Shown here piece after piece: positions 8,312 to 15,937 of a stretch of DNA of 64,000 nucleotides. A program made the position numbers and the translations under genes. Under the pieces are notes generated by a model. The model did not search any database and had not been told where the DNA came from. It worked only from the letters and a program-made list of their open reading frames with translations. The DNA comes from Orrella sp037026685 (GTDB lineage: Bacteria > Pseudomonadota > Gammaproteobacteria > Burkholderiales > Burkholderiaceae_B). How positions within the stretch are numbered: the first letter of the stretch is position 1; every line of letters begins with the position of its first letter. Location: NCBI RefSeq assembly GCF_037026685.1, contig NZ_JBANET010000006.1, positions 123,289 to 187,288 on the forward strand, read 5' to 3'.

Positions 8312-9490
8312 TTATTCCGGCGCAGCGACGCTGCGGCGACTACGCGTGGCACGCGGCTGGGCTGTGGGGGCGTCGGCCAGCTCCTGCTTGCGCTGGCCGT
8401 AGATGTGGCGCAGGTCGTCCTGCTCTTGCGGATCCTGCACCTCGCCGATCAGGTCGGCGGCCACGTCCAGCACGTCCAGGGAATCGGCGGCGCGCAGTTT
8501 CTGCGCGACCTGCTCGTAGGTGATGTCGAAGCTACGCTGTTGCTGGGTCTGCGCAGCCTCGGCCTTCGCCTTCTCGCTGGGGGGATAAGGTTTGGCTTCG
8601 GCGGCTGGGCGCGAATCGATATCTGTGACGTCCGCATGCTTGCCGCGGACCGCGTCGGTGCGGGCGTGTTCGGTTGCTTGGGAGGCAGCACCCGAGGCGC
8701 GCAGTTCGTCCAGGTTGACGCTAATCGAACCGTCGGGGCCGGTATGGGCATCGAGCGTGTCTTGCCATTCTTCGGTCGTGCGACCCATGCCCATGACAAT
8801 GTCGGGCGCGTGGATGTTGCCGAAGAAGCTGCCGGCGCGATACTGGAGCATCAGGTGCTTCAGTTCGGTTTGCCATTTGCTGCCCGGCTTGGAGTACCAG
8901 CCTTCCTCGACCGCCATCTTGATGCTTACCGGTACGCCCTCGACGATTTCATCGGTACGACGGCCGTTCTCCATGACATACGCCCATGCCACGCACTCGA
9001 TGTTCTCGACTTCGATTTCGCGCTCGATCATGTCGTAGCGCCGCAGCTCCCGGTTCCACTGGCCTTTTTCTTTGTAGGTGGCCTTGATCATTCCCTTGTG
9101 CGTGATGCGGAAGCGCAGCGGAGAGAATCGGCGCGAGGCGTTGATCGCCGCGATGACGAATTTGCCGCTCCACGACAGACGGCCTTCGATGACGTTGGCG
9201 TTCTGCATCACTGCGGTGATCGACATACCGACCGCCTGCGCCGTCTCGATGGCGACGATGCAGTTGCCCAGCGCTGCCGGGTTGGGCACCTCGACGTCGT
9301 AGTAGTCGTTACCCTGTTTCTCGCGCTTGATCGTTACCGCCCGGAAGGCGGATGGCACGGCGTTCGCGGTCTGGTACGCCCTGGCAATTCGCTGTGCGAG
9401 TTCGAAGCCTTCGGCCGTAAACATGTTCACGGCCAGCGGCGTTGTGGCCGGCGGCCGTTGGAGGGCCGCGATATCGGTGGTTTGTGCCAT
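8312..9490 (-). CDS. RecT-family single-strand annealing protein
   Basis: A 392-residue protein with the RecT-family pattern: NMFTAEGFELAQRIARAY at the start, then KWQTELKHLMLQYRAGSFFG and HAPDIVMGMGRTTEEWQD (about 230-275). The C terminus is charged and probably interacts with partners. RecT proteins anneal complementary single strands after a 5'-3' exonuclease. The likely partner nuclease lies two genes away at 9722-10525. Gene spacing of 15 bases to the RdgC-like gene indicates one transcript. Confidence 0.9.
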   Translation of the reverse strand: MAQTTDIAALQRPPATTPLAVNMFTAEGFELAQRIARAYQTANAVPSAFRAVTIKREKQGNDYYDVEVPNPAALGNCIVAIETAQAVGMSITAVMQNANVIEGRLSWSGKFVIAAINASRRFSPLRFRITHKGMIKATYKEKGQWNRELRRYDMIEREIEVENIECVAWAYVMENGRRTDEIVEGVPVSIKMAVEEGWYSKPGSKWQTELKHLMLQYRAGSFFGNIHAPDIVMGMGRTTEEWQDTLDAHTGPDGSISVNLDELRASGAASQATEHARTDAVRGKHADVTDIDSRPAAEAKPYPPSEKAKAEAAQTQQQRSFDITYEQVAQKLRAADSLDVLDVAADLIGEVQDPQEQDDLRHIYGQRKQELADAPTAQPRATRSRRSVAAPE

Positions 9491-9492
9491 GA

Positions 9493-9717
9493 TCAGTTCG
9501 CCTTCTTGTGCTGCGCCATGTACTCGGCGCGGGTTGCGGGGGTGACGATGCGGCGGTCCGCCTCGTCCTTAACGTCCATGTAGGCCTTCATCTGGCTCTG
9601 TAGGAACCGCTCGAAGTTCCAGACCAAATGCTGAGTGATGACGGGCTTGTGCTTGCCGGCCGGATCTTCCAGCCGCAGATACACGAAGCGACTGGCCGGC
9701 ATGAGGGGCGTTGCCAT
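9493..9717 (-). CDS. Small hypothetical protein between nuclease and RecT, 74 aa
   Basis: The ATG at 9717 follows AAAGGATAG, a good ribosome site, so the longer open frame is rejected. The product begins MATPLMPASRFVYLRLEDPA and ends AQHKKAN. Its position between the nuclease and the annealing protein suggests a recombination accessory, but there is no recognised domain. Confidence 0.78.
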   Translation of the reverse strand: MATPLMPASRFVYLRLEDPAGKHKPVITQHLVWNFERFLQSQMKAYMDVKDEADRRIVTPATRAEYMAQHKKAN

Positions 9718-9721
9718 CGGG

Positions 9722-10525
9722 CTATCCTTTAAATAGGCAGGTGGACCAGCGCGCGCAGTACTTTCTGCTGCACAGCACGCTGGATGGGTTAGGGGGGAAC
9801 AAGCCCGTGCGGAACATCGCGGCGGCATGCTCGATAAGGCCTGGCCGGTCCTCGTCACCTGTCATCACGCGGCGGGCATCGAATATGGGAGAAATCGCGG
9901 TTTCCGCCCGTCCGCTGGTGGAGAGGGCGATGATCTGCGAGCCGACCGTGCGTACGCGCTTGGTGGCGTCGTACATCAGCTGATACGTGCCGGTTTGCGC
10001 AGCGTGGCCACGCGTGACCGCCTGGCCGTCCTGGACGGCGCGCGCCCCGGTTTTCACATCGTTGATGGCGATGCCGCCTTCGGTATCAGCCACGCGCCCC
10101 CGGTCCATTTGGCCGGTCAGCCGTACGGTCAGCCCATTGCCGCAGTCGATTTCCAGGGGATCGAGCGTCGTCTCGACGTCGATGAACTTCAGGCGCGGCG
10201 CGATTTCCATGCAGTAGCGCACTATCAAGGTCAGGGCGATCCGCTCGGCTTCGGCCAGGGATAGTCCGTCTTGGGCCATGTCTACCTCGCGGTCGGGAGA
10301 GTGCAGCTCGGCTACTGCCACGCCGGCGGCGTCGTCGGGCGTGCAGACCGTCCCGTCGATCCGTGCGCGGTCAAATGCGGCCGTGCCGGCGTGCACGGCG
10401 GTCCCCAGCTGGGCACGCATACCGGCGGGCTTCCGCATCCCGAGCAGGTGCGTGCCTTCCCAAGCGTGTGCGCAGTCGAACAGCCGGCCCCAGCTGCTGG
10501 CGCGTACGGTGAACACGGACTGCAT
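9722..10525 (-). CDS. PD-(D/E)XK nuclease, Cas4/RecB-like, probable exonuclease
   Basis: A 267-residue protein whose middle has the PD-(D/E)XK layout: LTGQMDRGRVADTEGGIAIN then DVKTG, giving the D...xxK core. Near the C terminus is CSRKYCARWSTC, and an N-terminal Cys lies in LFDCAHAWE. This spacing resembles the Fe-S cluster of Cas4/AddB-type nucleases. Paired with the RecT-like gene it would supply the 5'-3' resection step. Start chosen at 10525 because the longer frame overlaps the small membrane gene upstream. Confidence 0.85.
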   Translation of the reverse strand: MQSVFTVRASSWGRLFDCAHAWEGTHLLGMRKPAGMRAQLGTAVHAGTAAFDRARIDGTVCTPDDAAGVAVAELHSPDREVDMAQDGLSLAEAERIALTLIVRYCMEIAPRLKFIDVETTLDPLEIDCGNGLTVRLTGQMDRGRVADTEGGIAINDVKTGARAVQDGQAVTRGHAAQTGTYQLMYDATKRVRTVGSQIIALSTSGRAETAISPIFDARRVMTGDEDRPGLIEHAAAMFRTGLFPPNPSSVLCSRKYCARWSTCLFKG

Positions 10526-10728
10526 CAGAAGCCCGCCAGGCGGCCGATAAATGGGATGATGGCGAACAACATCACCACGACGGCTATTGCGCCGACCCAT
10601 CCAGAAGCGGGGATGCGGTGACTGTTGGGCGCCCATGCGCCGCCCCAGTCGCTGCTCGTGCGCTGAATGCGGCCGGTCCAATTGCTGTTCGAGCGATCTA
10701 CGCCGCCCGGCCAGTTGGTTGCGTTCAT
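10525..10728 (-). CDS. Small single-pass membrane protein, 67 aa
   Basis: The first 40 residues are polar and rich in Asn, Ser and Trp (MNATNWPGGVDRSNSNW). Residues about 44-66 form one clear transmembrane segment (WVGAIAVVVMLFAIIPFIG). It overlaps the nuclease start by one base. Such small membrane genes are common in phage early operons; no function is known. Confidence 0.75.
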   Translation of the reverse strand: MNATNWPGGVDRSNSNWTGRIQRTSSDWGGAWAPNSHRIPASGWVGAIAVVVMLFAIIPFIGRLAGF

Positions 10729-10755
10729 GGGATTTCCTCCGTTGTGAAAGGGAAG

Positions 10756-11052
10756 TCAGGCGAATCGTGCGTAGTCGCTGTCGGGCACGATGACGACGTC
10801 GCCCAGGATCGGCTGCGTCACGCCAGGGCGGCAGACGGCGTGGTAGTGCGCAGTGGCGGAGACATTGACGGGCAGGCCCTTGGCCTGGCCCGCGTCATCG
10901 ACCAGCATCACGTGAATGCGGTCGGCCATGCGGACCACGTCCAGCGCGTCGGCGCCGAGCATGGTCTGGATGTCTTGGATCGAGTGCGGGCCGACGAGCG
11001 GCAGCTCGGCGCCGTCGGCACGCAAGAGCATGCGAATAGGGGTGGTGGTCAT
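10756..11052 (-). CDS. DUF3846-like phage protein, 98 aa
   Basis: Starts MTTTPIRMLLRADGAELPLV and contains VNVSATAHYHAVCRPG followed by PILGDVVIVPDSDY. This is the layout of small phage proteins of the DUF3846 type (recalled, not searched). The function of that family is unknown. It is the first gene downstream of the hairpin-rich spacer 11062-11268. Confidence 0.75.
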   Translation of the reverse strand: MTTTPIRMLLRADGAELPLVGPHSIQDIQTMLGADALDVVRMADRIHVMLVDDAGQAKGLPVNVSATAHYHAVCRPGVTQPILGDVVIVPDSDYARFA

Positions 11053-11061
11053 GGTGGTCCG

Positions 11062-11154
11062 TTACGCAATCTGCCGGCGGGGCGTGCCCGGGCAGGTCTG
11101 ATGGCGTAGGAAAATGGGGGAGTAGCCCTGACTGGCCCAGGGCGACCCGATCAC
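11062..11154 (-). CDS. Possible 30-aa ORF in hairpin-rich spacer
   Basis: A frame closed by TAA at 11062 reads VIGSPWASQGYSPIFLRHQT and a short basic end, which looks protein-like. The only start is a GTG inside a CCCGAT-AGTG-ATCGGG hairpin with a poor ribosome site. The rest of 11062-11268 holds further hairpins and no other gene. I cannot decide between a short gene and structured untranslated RNA. Confidence 0.3.
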   Translation of the reverse strand: MIGSPWASQGYSPIFLRHQTCPGTPRRQIA

Positions 11155-11268
11155 TATCGGGGGCCGTTCCGGCTGTCCCAGGAGCAGGCGCGCCGTGCGC
11201 CCCGTTGGTCCCGCCCCGTTTACCCCCGGGGCGGCCCTGCCTGGGCAGGGGTTATGAGGGGTGGAGCA

Positions 11269-11481
11269 TTAGGTCGGGTCGCCGAAATCGGAGGCGAGGT
11301 CTTTGCCTCGGGCGATCCACCGCCAGGCCTGGTCTTTGTCGCCCAGCTCGGCCGCGGCCTTGGCGAGCGCGAAAATTTCTGAGATCTGGTCGCAGCGGTC
11401 GGCCAGCGCATCCAGCGGGCACTCGGGAGGCTCCAGGCCGTCGAAGGCCCGCTGTGCGCGTACTATTTCACGGGTCAGCAT
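11269..11481 (-). CDS. Hypothetical early phage protein, 70 aa
   Basis: Helical 70-residue protein starting MLTREIVRAQRAFDGLEPPE, with ALAKAAAELGDKDQAWRWIA suggesting a TPR-like helix pair. It overlaps the upstream gene by 14 bases, so translation is probably coupled. No function known. Confidence 0.72.
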   Translation of the reverse strand: MLTREIVRAQRAFDGLEPPECPLDALADRCDQISEIFALAKAAAELGDKDQAWRWIARGKDLASDFGDPT

Positions 11482-11665
11482 CGGGTTTCTCCAGGCATCG
11501 AAGTAGCGGCGCCAGCGAGTTCTCGTTGACGGCTAACGCGATGGACGTCGCCAGGGCGCCAATTACCATCCTGTCGCACACGTGGCCGCCGTACTTTTCC
11601 AGCGATGCGCGATGCTGCGCCGAGATCCTGGTGGCCAGGCGGCGTACAGGGTCGTCGATTTCCAA
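11468..11665 (-). CDS. Hypothetical early phage protein, 65 aa (TTG start)
   Basis: A TTG at 11665 has GAGGAG at ideal spacing, which beats an upstream in-frame ATG with no ribosome site. The protein reads LEIDDPVRRLATRISAQHRA and continues as a helical domain with one Cys. It is the first clear gene after the large structured region 11670-13015. Function unknown. Confidence 0.7.
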   Translation of the reverse strand: MEIDDPVRRLATRISAQHRASLEKYGGHVCDRMVIGALATSIALAVNENSLAPLLRCLEKPDADP

Positions 11666-11669
11666 GGCG

Positions 11670-13015
11670 GCTCCTCGGGGACGGAATTGCAATGGGGGCG
11701 GGCGCGGTGTCGCCCAAGGGATGTCGGTGCCGGGTTACCCTCGTCCCGGCGGCTGCGTCAGACCCTGCGGCGGGCTATATGTGCAGCGGGTGCGGCTGGA
11801 TCGGTCAGCCGTCCAGACTGCCGCTGGAGGCTCAGCGGCAATCCCATCGTGGCGGGCCTACGTCCTGCGGATCAGCGCTCGACCTGCATTCGGATTGCCG
11901 CGGTGTTCTGCGGCGCGGCCCTCTCGGGTGCATTCAGCGCCGGTCTTTCCCGGCTGTCACCGCTCATGTCTTCAGCAGCCCGTCAGTCGCATTACGTGCT
12001 CCACGCGCCCACTGCGCTTCATGCGCTGTTGCTTGCCTGCCGACTTAACGACTCGGCTCACGCTGGGGACAGTGGGTTCCCCGCTGCTCGGGGCCGTCTC
12101 TCCGGCTGTCACGCTTTGGTTCCTCTGCCTTGCGTATCAGCAGTGATGGTGGCCGGTGCGAGCCGGCTTTCCCGGATCGGCGTCGACCTCTTGCCCCGGG
12201 CGGGCGGCCGAGCCTCTTGCGCATCGCCTGCGCGTACTGCCCGCCATCAAGAATCCACACTGGCGGCGAAATTTTCCCCTTGCGGTTCAGCCTTCGCTCT
12301 TACCTCCCGGAACGGCTAGGCGGGCGACCAGTATGGATACTTGATGGCCCTACTCTCGGAACCGACCCGAGAGCAGGGGTCCGGCTTTAACCATGTCCGG
12401 CATGGGCCTGTGCGCGTGGGTTGTTTGCCCCAGGCTCGCGTTCCTTAGTCTATGTGTGCCGTCTTCCGGTTAGCGGGGGTGGGTACTCCCCAACCGTCGG
12501 GCAAGTCTGTACCCATGCCGATGTCGCCCGGCTTTCTGCGCCCGTGTGCTCAGGGAAATTAGCGGATCACGCCGCTACGATGCATCGGTGAGCATGACTA
12601 TCTCCTTGGTAGCTGGCCCCGACTTTCCGGCGGGCGGGGTGACGCCCAAGAGGCACTGCGAAAAATCGGCCCCGCTACTTTCCCGGGGTGGTCATGATCG
12701 TTGCGAGTTATGCCAGTGACCCTCGTATAGAGGTGCAGGACCAGCTTCCCCTCGCGCACCGCCTGCCTTAGTGCTGCGCTTTACCATCATCGAAGCGGGC
12801 CGGTCGCTACTCCGGCATTAGCTTACGGGCGCTCCGCATTCCGGGTTTCGGTGCGTCCAGTCAGGGCGGCTATCGTTGCGCGCCGTTCGCGCTTTGATTC
12901 ACCGTTCATCCCTCAAGCACTTGAGTTCCACCGGCCACGCCGCCGCTTCGATGATGGCCCTGCCTCTGATAGGCAGGGTGGGTCGATCCCCCGCACGCGA
13001 GGGATGAGCCGGGGA
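11670..13015 (-). ncRNA. Candidate large ornate structured RNA, about 1.3 kb
   Basis: No convincing long gene lies here, but the DNA is full of exact inverted repeats. The largest is 15 bp (12784-12798 with 12943-12957). Others: 9+7 bp (12243-12251/12340-12348 and 12254-12260/12331-12337), 11 bp (12349-12359/12367-12377), 8 bp (11819-11826/11833-11840), 6 bp (11793-11798/11806-11811; 11897-11902/11914-11919; 12912-12917/12920-12925) and many 5 bp stems. Two long helices hold a pair that is G-U if read on minus but A-C on plus, so minus is the likely RNA strand, in line with flanking genes. Size, prophage setting and a nearby tRNA recall GOLLD/ROOL-type RNAs; identity is unproven. Confidence 0.72.
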
Positions 13016-13017
13016 TG

Positions 13018-13161
13018 TCAGGCGCGCACTCCGTTGAGCCAGGCGACGCGCTTTGCGGCTTCGTCGCTGCTGGTGTGGTCGCTCTCCGGCAGCCACTTGC
13101 CGGACGGGTCGTAGAACCCGACAGTCCATAGGCCCGGCTCGGATAGGATGTACACGTACAT
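13018..13161 (-). CDS. Small phage protein, 47 aa
   Basis: An AGGAGG site stands seven bases ahead of the ATG at 13161. The product starts MYVYILSEPGLWTVGFYDPS and contains DEAAKRVAWLNG, a compact layout seen in small phage early proteins. It ends just before the large structured region. Its ribosome site lies in the 3' end of the upstream gene, so the two are probably co-translated. Confidence 0.78.
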   Translation of the reverse strand: MYVYILSEPGLWTVGFYDPSGKWLPESDHTSSDEAAKRVAWLNGVRA

Positions 13162-13163
13162 GA

Positions 13164-13313
13164 TCACTTCCTCCTGTGCAGCTCCAGCGGCGGCCGGGGC
13201 GGGTTGTTAGGCCCGGACAGTTCCAGGTAGCGCAGGATTTCGCGCCGAGACGCGGTACCCATCGCCCACTTGCGCCCCAGGCGCAGTAGTTCTTTGCGTT
13301 GTTTCTCGGTCAT
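13164..13313 (-). CDS. Small basic phage protein, 49 aa
   Basis: Starts MTEKQRKELLRLGRKWAMGT after GGAGGAAA and ends in a proline-rich then basic tail (PPLELHRRK). The composition suggests nucleic-acid binding, but no family is recognised. It lies between the tRNA gene and the 47-aa gene. Confidence 0.72.
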   Translation of the reverse strand: MTEKQRKELLRLGRKWAMGTASRREILRYLELSGPNNPPRPPLELHRRK

Positions 13314-13338
13314 GACGGTTTTCCTCCAGCGCAGGAGT

Positions 13339-13415
13339 TGGCGCGCCCGGCAGGACTCGAACCTGCATTCGTCGGACTAGAACTCCGATGCCGTATCCAG
13401 TTGGGCTACGGGCGC
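13339..13415 (-). tRNA. tRNA-Arg (anticodon TCT)
   Basis: A complete 77-base cloverleaf reads on the minus strand. Acceptor GCGCCCG pairs with CGGGCGC, the anticodon stem TCGGA pairs with TCCGA around loop GTTCTAG (anticodon TCT), and the T arm is GCAGG-TTCGAGT-CCTGC. The discriminator is G and CCA is encoded. The D stem has three pairs and one mismatch. It decodes AGA, a codon that is rare in high-GC hosts, so it probably supplements phage translation. Confidence 0.93.
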
Positions 13416-13452
13416 GTAATGGTGCAGGGCCGCCCGCACAGGGCTGGAATCT

Positions 13453-13608
13453 TCAGGCTTTCGTGCGGTATTTGCGGATGCGCAGGCCGTACATCAGGCC
13501 GCAGCCCGGCTTGGCGGCGCGGGCTTGCGCCGCGGCGAAGGTCAGCCCCGAGGCGATCAGGGCGCCGCTGGCGTTGCGAACCTCGTATTCGTAGCGGTAC
13601 GTCTTCAT
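13453..13608 (-). CDS. Small phage protein, 51 aa
   Basis: Starts MKTYRYEYEVRNASGALIAS and ends RIRKYRTKA. The first half reads as two beta strands followed by an Ala-rich helix. It is the gene immediately upstream of the tRNA in the leftward operon. Function unknown. Confidence 0.72.
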   Translation of the reverse strand: MKTYRYEYEVRNASGALIASGLTFAAAQARAAKPGCGLMYGLRIRKYRTKA

Positions 13609-13648
13609 GGCGTCATTTCTCCGTTGGAGCCCTTTGCGGGGCCGGTTA

Positions 13649-13843
13649 TCAGGTCTTGCCGACTTCCTCGATGTGAATGTCGCTCTCGGTCAGGCCGTGC
13701 TCCTGGCAGTAGTCGGCGTGATCGATATATCCGAGGCGCGCGCAGAAGCGGTCCAGCGCCTCGTTCATGTCGCTGGCGACCACCGTGGTTTTGCCGGCGG
13801 TGCCGTTGCGCCAGAGGTTGAACGTGTGCAGAAGAGCGAGCAT
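13649..13843 (-). CDS. Small phage protein, 64 aa
   Basis: The ATG at 13843 is chosen for its GGAGAAA site; an upstream in-frame ATG lacks one. The product begins MLALLHTFNLWRNGTAGKTT and contains NEALDRFCARLGYIDHADYC, a helical segment with two Cys. No family recognised. Confidence 0.75.
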   Translation of the reverse strand: MLALLHTFNLWRNGTAGKTTVVASDMNEALDRFCARLGYIDHADYCQEHGLTESDIHIEEVGKT

Positions 13844-13881
13844 GGGTTTCTCCAGTAGGGATTCCATTCGTCGTCCAGCCC

Positions 13882-14364
13882 TCAGGGAAGGGGGTGGCCA
13901 GACGACAGCCTTCCAGCCTCCAGGATCGGCAAGCCGGCCTCTGTCGGCACATAGATGATCTGCGCACCCGATGCGTTGGCCTCCTTCAGCCCCTCGATGT
14001 ATAGGTAGCGCAGATATCCTTCGGGGCCGCCAAGTCCATCGGCAACGATCTTGTTCGCCTCGGCAACGCCTTTGGCGCGCAGGACCTCAGCCTGTGCTAG
14101 CAGCTCGGCGGCGTCACGAGCTGCCTGTGCTTCGCGCACCTTGATTTGCCGGTTGGCTTCCGCCTCGGCCATCTGCGCTTTGCCCGACATGGCCCGCTGC
14201 CAGACGTTGACATACGGGAATGTCACGATTCCCAGGATGGCCAGCGCGACCGTTGCCGCTATGCCGGCTTTGGTGATGCGGTCAAAGCCGTGCTTATGCG
14301 CACGGGAGAACGAGAGCAACGCGCAGACCAGCGCCAGGATGCCGAATACGAGAAGGGATGCCAT
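13882..14364 (-). CDS. Band-7/prohibitin-like membrane protein, 160 aa
   Basis: Start at 14364 follows AAAGGAACC. Residues 1-20 and about 33-55 are hydrophobic (LLVFGILALVCALLSF; IAATVALAILGIVTFPY). They are followed by a charged coiled coil (KAQMAEAEANRQIKVREAQA) and a C terminus ending near AGLPILEAGRL. This resembles the C-terminal part of SPFH (Band-7) proteins, without the full SPFH domain. It may organise the inner membrane; the role in the phage is unknown. Confidence 0.75.
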   Translation of the reverse strand: MASLLVFGILALVCALLSFSRAHKHGFDRITKAGIAATVALAILGIVTFPYVNVWQRAMSGKAQMAEAEANRQIKVREAQAARDAAELLAQAEVLRAKGVAEANKIVADGLGGPEGYLRYLYIEGLKEANASGAQIIYVPTEAGLPILEAGRLSSGHPLP

Positions 14365-14457
14365 GAGGGTTCCTTTATGTGAGTTCATCTGTCTGCACCC
14401 TGTCACGGCGCAGGCGGATGAAGCCAGCGCCCAGCGAGATACCACGACGCTCGGGCG

Positions 14458-14649
14458 CTAGTTGCCGACTTGCACGGCGCAGCCCCGTTGGTCGCCAGGG
14501 CAGGCATTCGCCCGTTTCGTGGGCTGTCCGGCTACGGCATACCGCCCGTAGCACCGAAAGTTGTTCGGATCCTTGCTCGCAGCAACCAGGTCTCCCAAGG
14601 GACTCGTCCTGGCGTTCCGGTCCACCAGATTGCAGCTCTGGCTAGGCAT
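14458..14649 (-). CDS. Possible first gene of the leftward operon, 63 aa
   Basis: The frame starts MPSQSCNLVDRNARTSPLGD and contains three Cys, with no recognised domain. Its ribosome site (AGGGA) is unusually close to the ATG. The position about 195 bases after the PL start point would suit a first early gene, but it could be a chance frame in the leader. Confidence 0.45.
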   Translation of the reverse strand: MPSQSCNLVDRNARTSPLGDLVAASKDPNNFRCYGRYAVAGQPTKRANACPGDQRGCAVQVGN

Positions 14650-14824
14650 TCCCTACTGCGTTCACGCTTTGGGCTTGCGGGCGTTTGGTCAGGCAGCGCC
14701 ACCTACCTACTGCTGTCCGGCCAGGCCGGGGTACTGCGTACTGCGCGCTGCGGGCGGTCCTCTACTGGGCTGGCTCTGCGCCTAGGCCGTTCTGCGAACC
14801 GGTGTGTGCAGCTTGGTATCGCTA

Positions 14825-14895
14825 ATTCCCGTAAATGGGAATTTTTGAGTATGTTGAACTCATAAACGGGAATTGTCAACCCGTTTTCGGGAATT
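14825..14895 (-). promoter_or_regulatory. PL promoter with three repressor operators
   Basis: On minus, -35 TTGACA (14879-14874) and -10 CAACAT (14856-14851) are separated by 17 bases, firing leftward from about 14844. An operator-like sequence fills the spacer. A near-perfect palindrome ATTCCCGTAAATGGGAAT lies at 14825-14842, and a third, looser copy with CCCGTTTTCGGGAAT lies at 14880-14894. The same palindrome sits in PR (16391-16408), so one repressor should control both. Confidence 0.85.
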
Positions 14896-15146
14896 CGCGA
14901 GGGCTATGAGCGGACAGGCTCAAACCTTCCTGCGCTCGGTGGGCGCCGCTGGCGGCCGCGGTCGCGCCGTCTAAGCCAAGGGCGACAGCGACGGGAAGAT
15001 GATCGCCTAGAGGGGGGTGACTCGGTGCGGGTGCTGGGCCGCGTCGTGTGGGTCGGCGGGCTGGTGCGTGAGGGGGGCACTGGGCAGCGTATGATCTCGG
15101 CCCACCCGCTTCAACTCCTGGAACTCCGATCTGGTGGAAGGGAGGA

Positions 15147-15677
15147 TTACGGTCCCAGCTGAACGCGTAGCGCCCGCCAGACCTTCTTGCTGGGGTCGTA
15201 TTCCATCTCCGCCTCATACGAAGTGCGAACCATTGCCCCGAATCCGTTTTGAGAGTCAACGTACGCGGATACCGCAAACTTGCAATTGCCCAGAGCGACA
15301 GAATCTACACCATCAGTGATGTAGGGAAATTTGGCGCTCGCCGGCGCTCTCAGCCGTTGTTCAACAAACCGCTGGGACATGACAAAGGCCATACGACGAT
15401 CCGCGCACAGGGCAGCGGCCTTATGCTTCGCCCTTGCGGCAATTTGGTCATCCGATTGGTAATGCAACTTGTACCAACAAAGCACAGCGATTAAGCCCAC
15501 CAACGAACCCAGTGTGACATTGCGCCCCCAACGGGCTTCTGAAGACCTTGTCAATGTCGACATGGATGACCGGTTCACGCCTTTCGTCGGCGATTGATAT
15601 CCAGTCCACATATTCAGCCCGACGCCTAAGGCTATAAGAAGCACGAACCCGATTACCACCGCCCAGAACATCCCCAA
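15147..15677 (-). CDS. Membrane protein in exclusion-gene position, 176 aa
   Basis: Two hydrophobic segments lie at about residues 4-24 (FWAVVIGFVLLIALGVGLNM) and 53-68 (LGSLVGLIAVLCWY). A soluble C-terminal domain follows, containing LRAPASAKFPY, then SAYVDSQNGFGAMVRTSYEA. That C-terminal pattern is found in many small bacterial membrane proteins of unknown function. The gene lies between the repressor and PL, the place occupied by rexAB in lambda. A superinfection-exclusion role is inference from position only. Confidence 0.75.
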   Translation of the reverse strand: MGMFWAVVIGFVLLIALGVGLNMWTGYQSPTKGVNRSSMSTLTRSSEARWGRNVTLGSLVGLIAVLCWYKLHYQSDDQIAARAKHKAAALCADRRMAFVMSQRFVEQRLRAPASAKFPYITDGVDSVALGNCKFAVSAYVDSQNGFGAMVRTSYEAEMEYDPSKKVWRALRVQLGP

Positions 15678-15880
15678 CCCCTAGTAACAAACGATTTCGG
15701 AATCGTAGCTGATCGACCCCTTACGCGCATCCGGTGCGAGGGGGACCGAATAGGACCGGTTGGGATGTTCAGAAACATTAACATTTAAACTACTTATATT
15801 ACGTTTAGTCACTATCGGCGTAAAAAAAAGGCCGGACTAGCTCCAGTTGAGCCCGCCGGGCCGACGTTCGCGCATCCGGG
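15678..15880. other. AT-rich intergenic region with possible moron promoter and repressor terminator
   Basis: This stretch holds no gene. It contains an AT-rich patch at 15775-15810 (TTAACATTTAAACTACTTAT) unlike its GC-rich surroundings, plausible as a promoter for the minus-strand membrane gene. On minus, a GC-rich segment running into eight T residues at about 15828-15870 could terminate the repressor transcript, though the stem is imperfect. Confidence 0.4.
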
Positions 15881-15937
15881 TTGACGTGTAGCAGCCATCG
15901 CTGGCGGCGATTGTTGTGGCCTCCGTCGGGCGTGGGG

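Noticed and set aside
12045..12260. Minus-strand 71-aa frame in the structured region (MWILDGGQYAQAMRKRLGRP)
   Set aside because: It starts with GTG, has no convincing ribosome site and crosses several perfect stems. It is very Arg-rich after residue 15. Not excluded, but the RNA interpretation is stronger.
11605..12319. Plus-strand open frames of 147-313 aa in the structured region, including one with a CSGCGWIG zinc-finger-like string
   Set aside because: They overlap each other in several frames, lack ribosome sites, have erratic composition and run against the operon. High GC lengthens chance frames, and the inverted repeats explain the sequence better.
12982..13011. A third CRISPR-like hairpin beside the structured RNA region
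   Set aside because: ATCCC/GGGGAT with a GCACGCG-type loop vaguely resembles a I-E repeat, but several stem positions differ and it is single. It is more simply part of the folded RNA or of the 3' end of the 47-aa gene.
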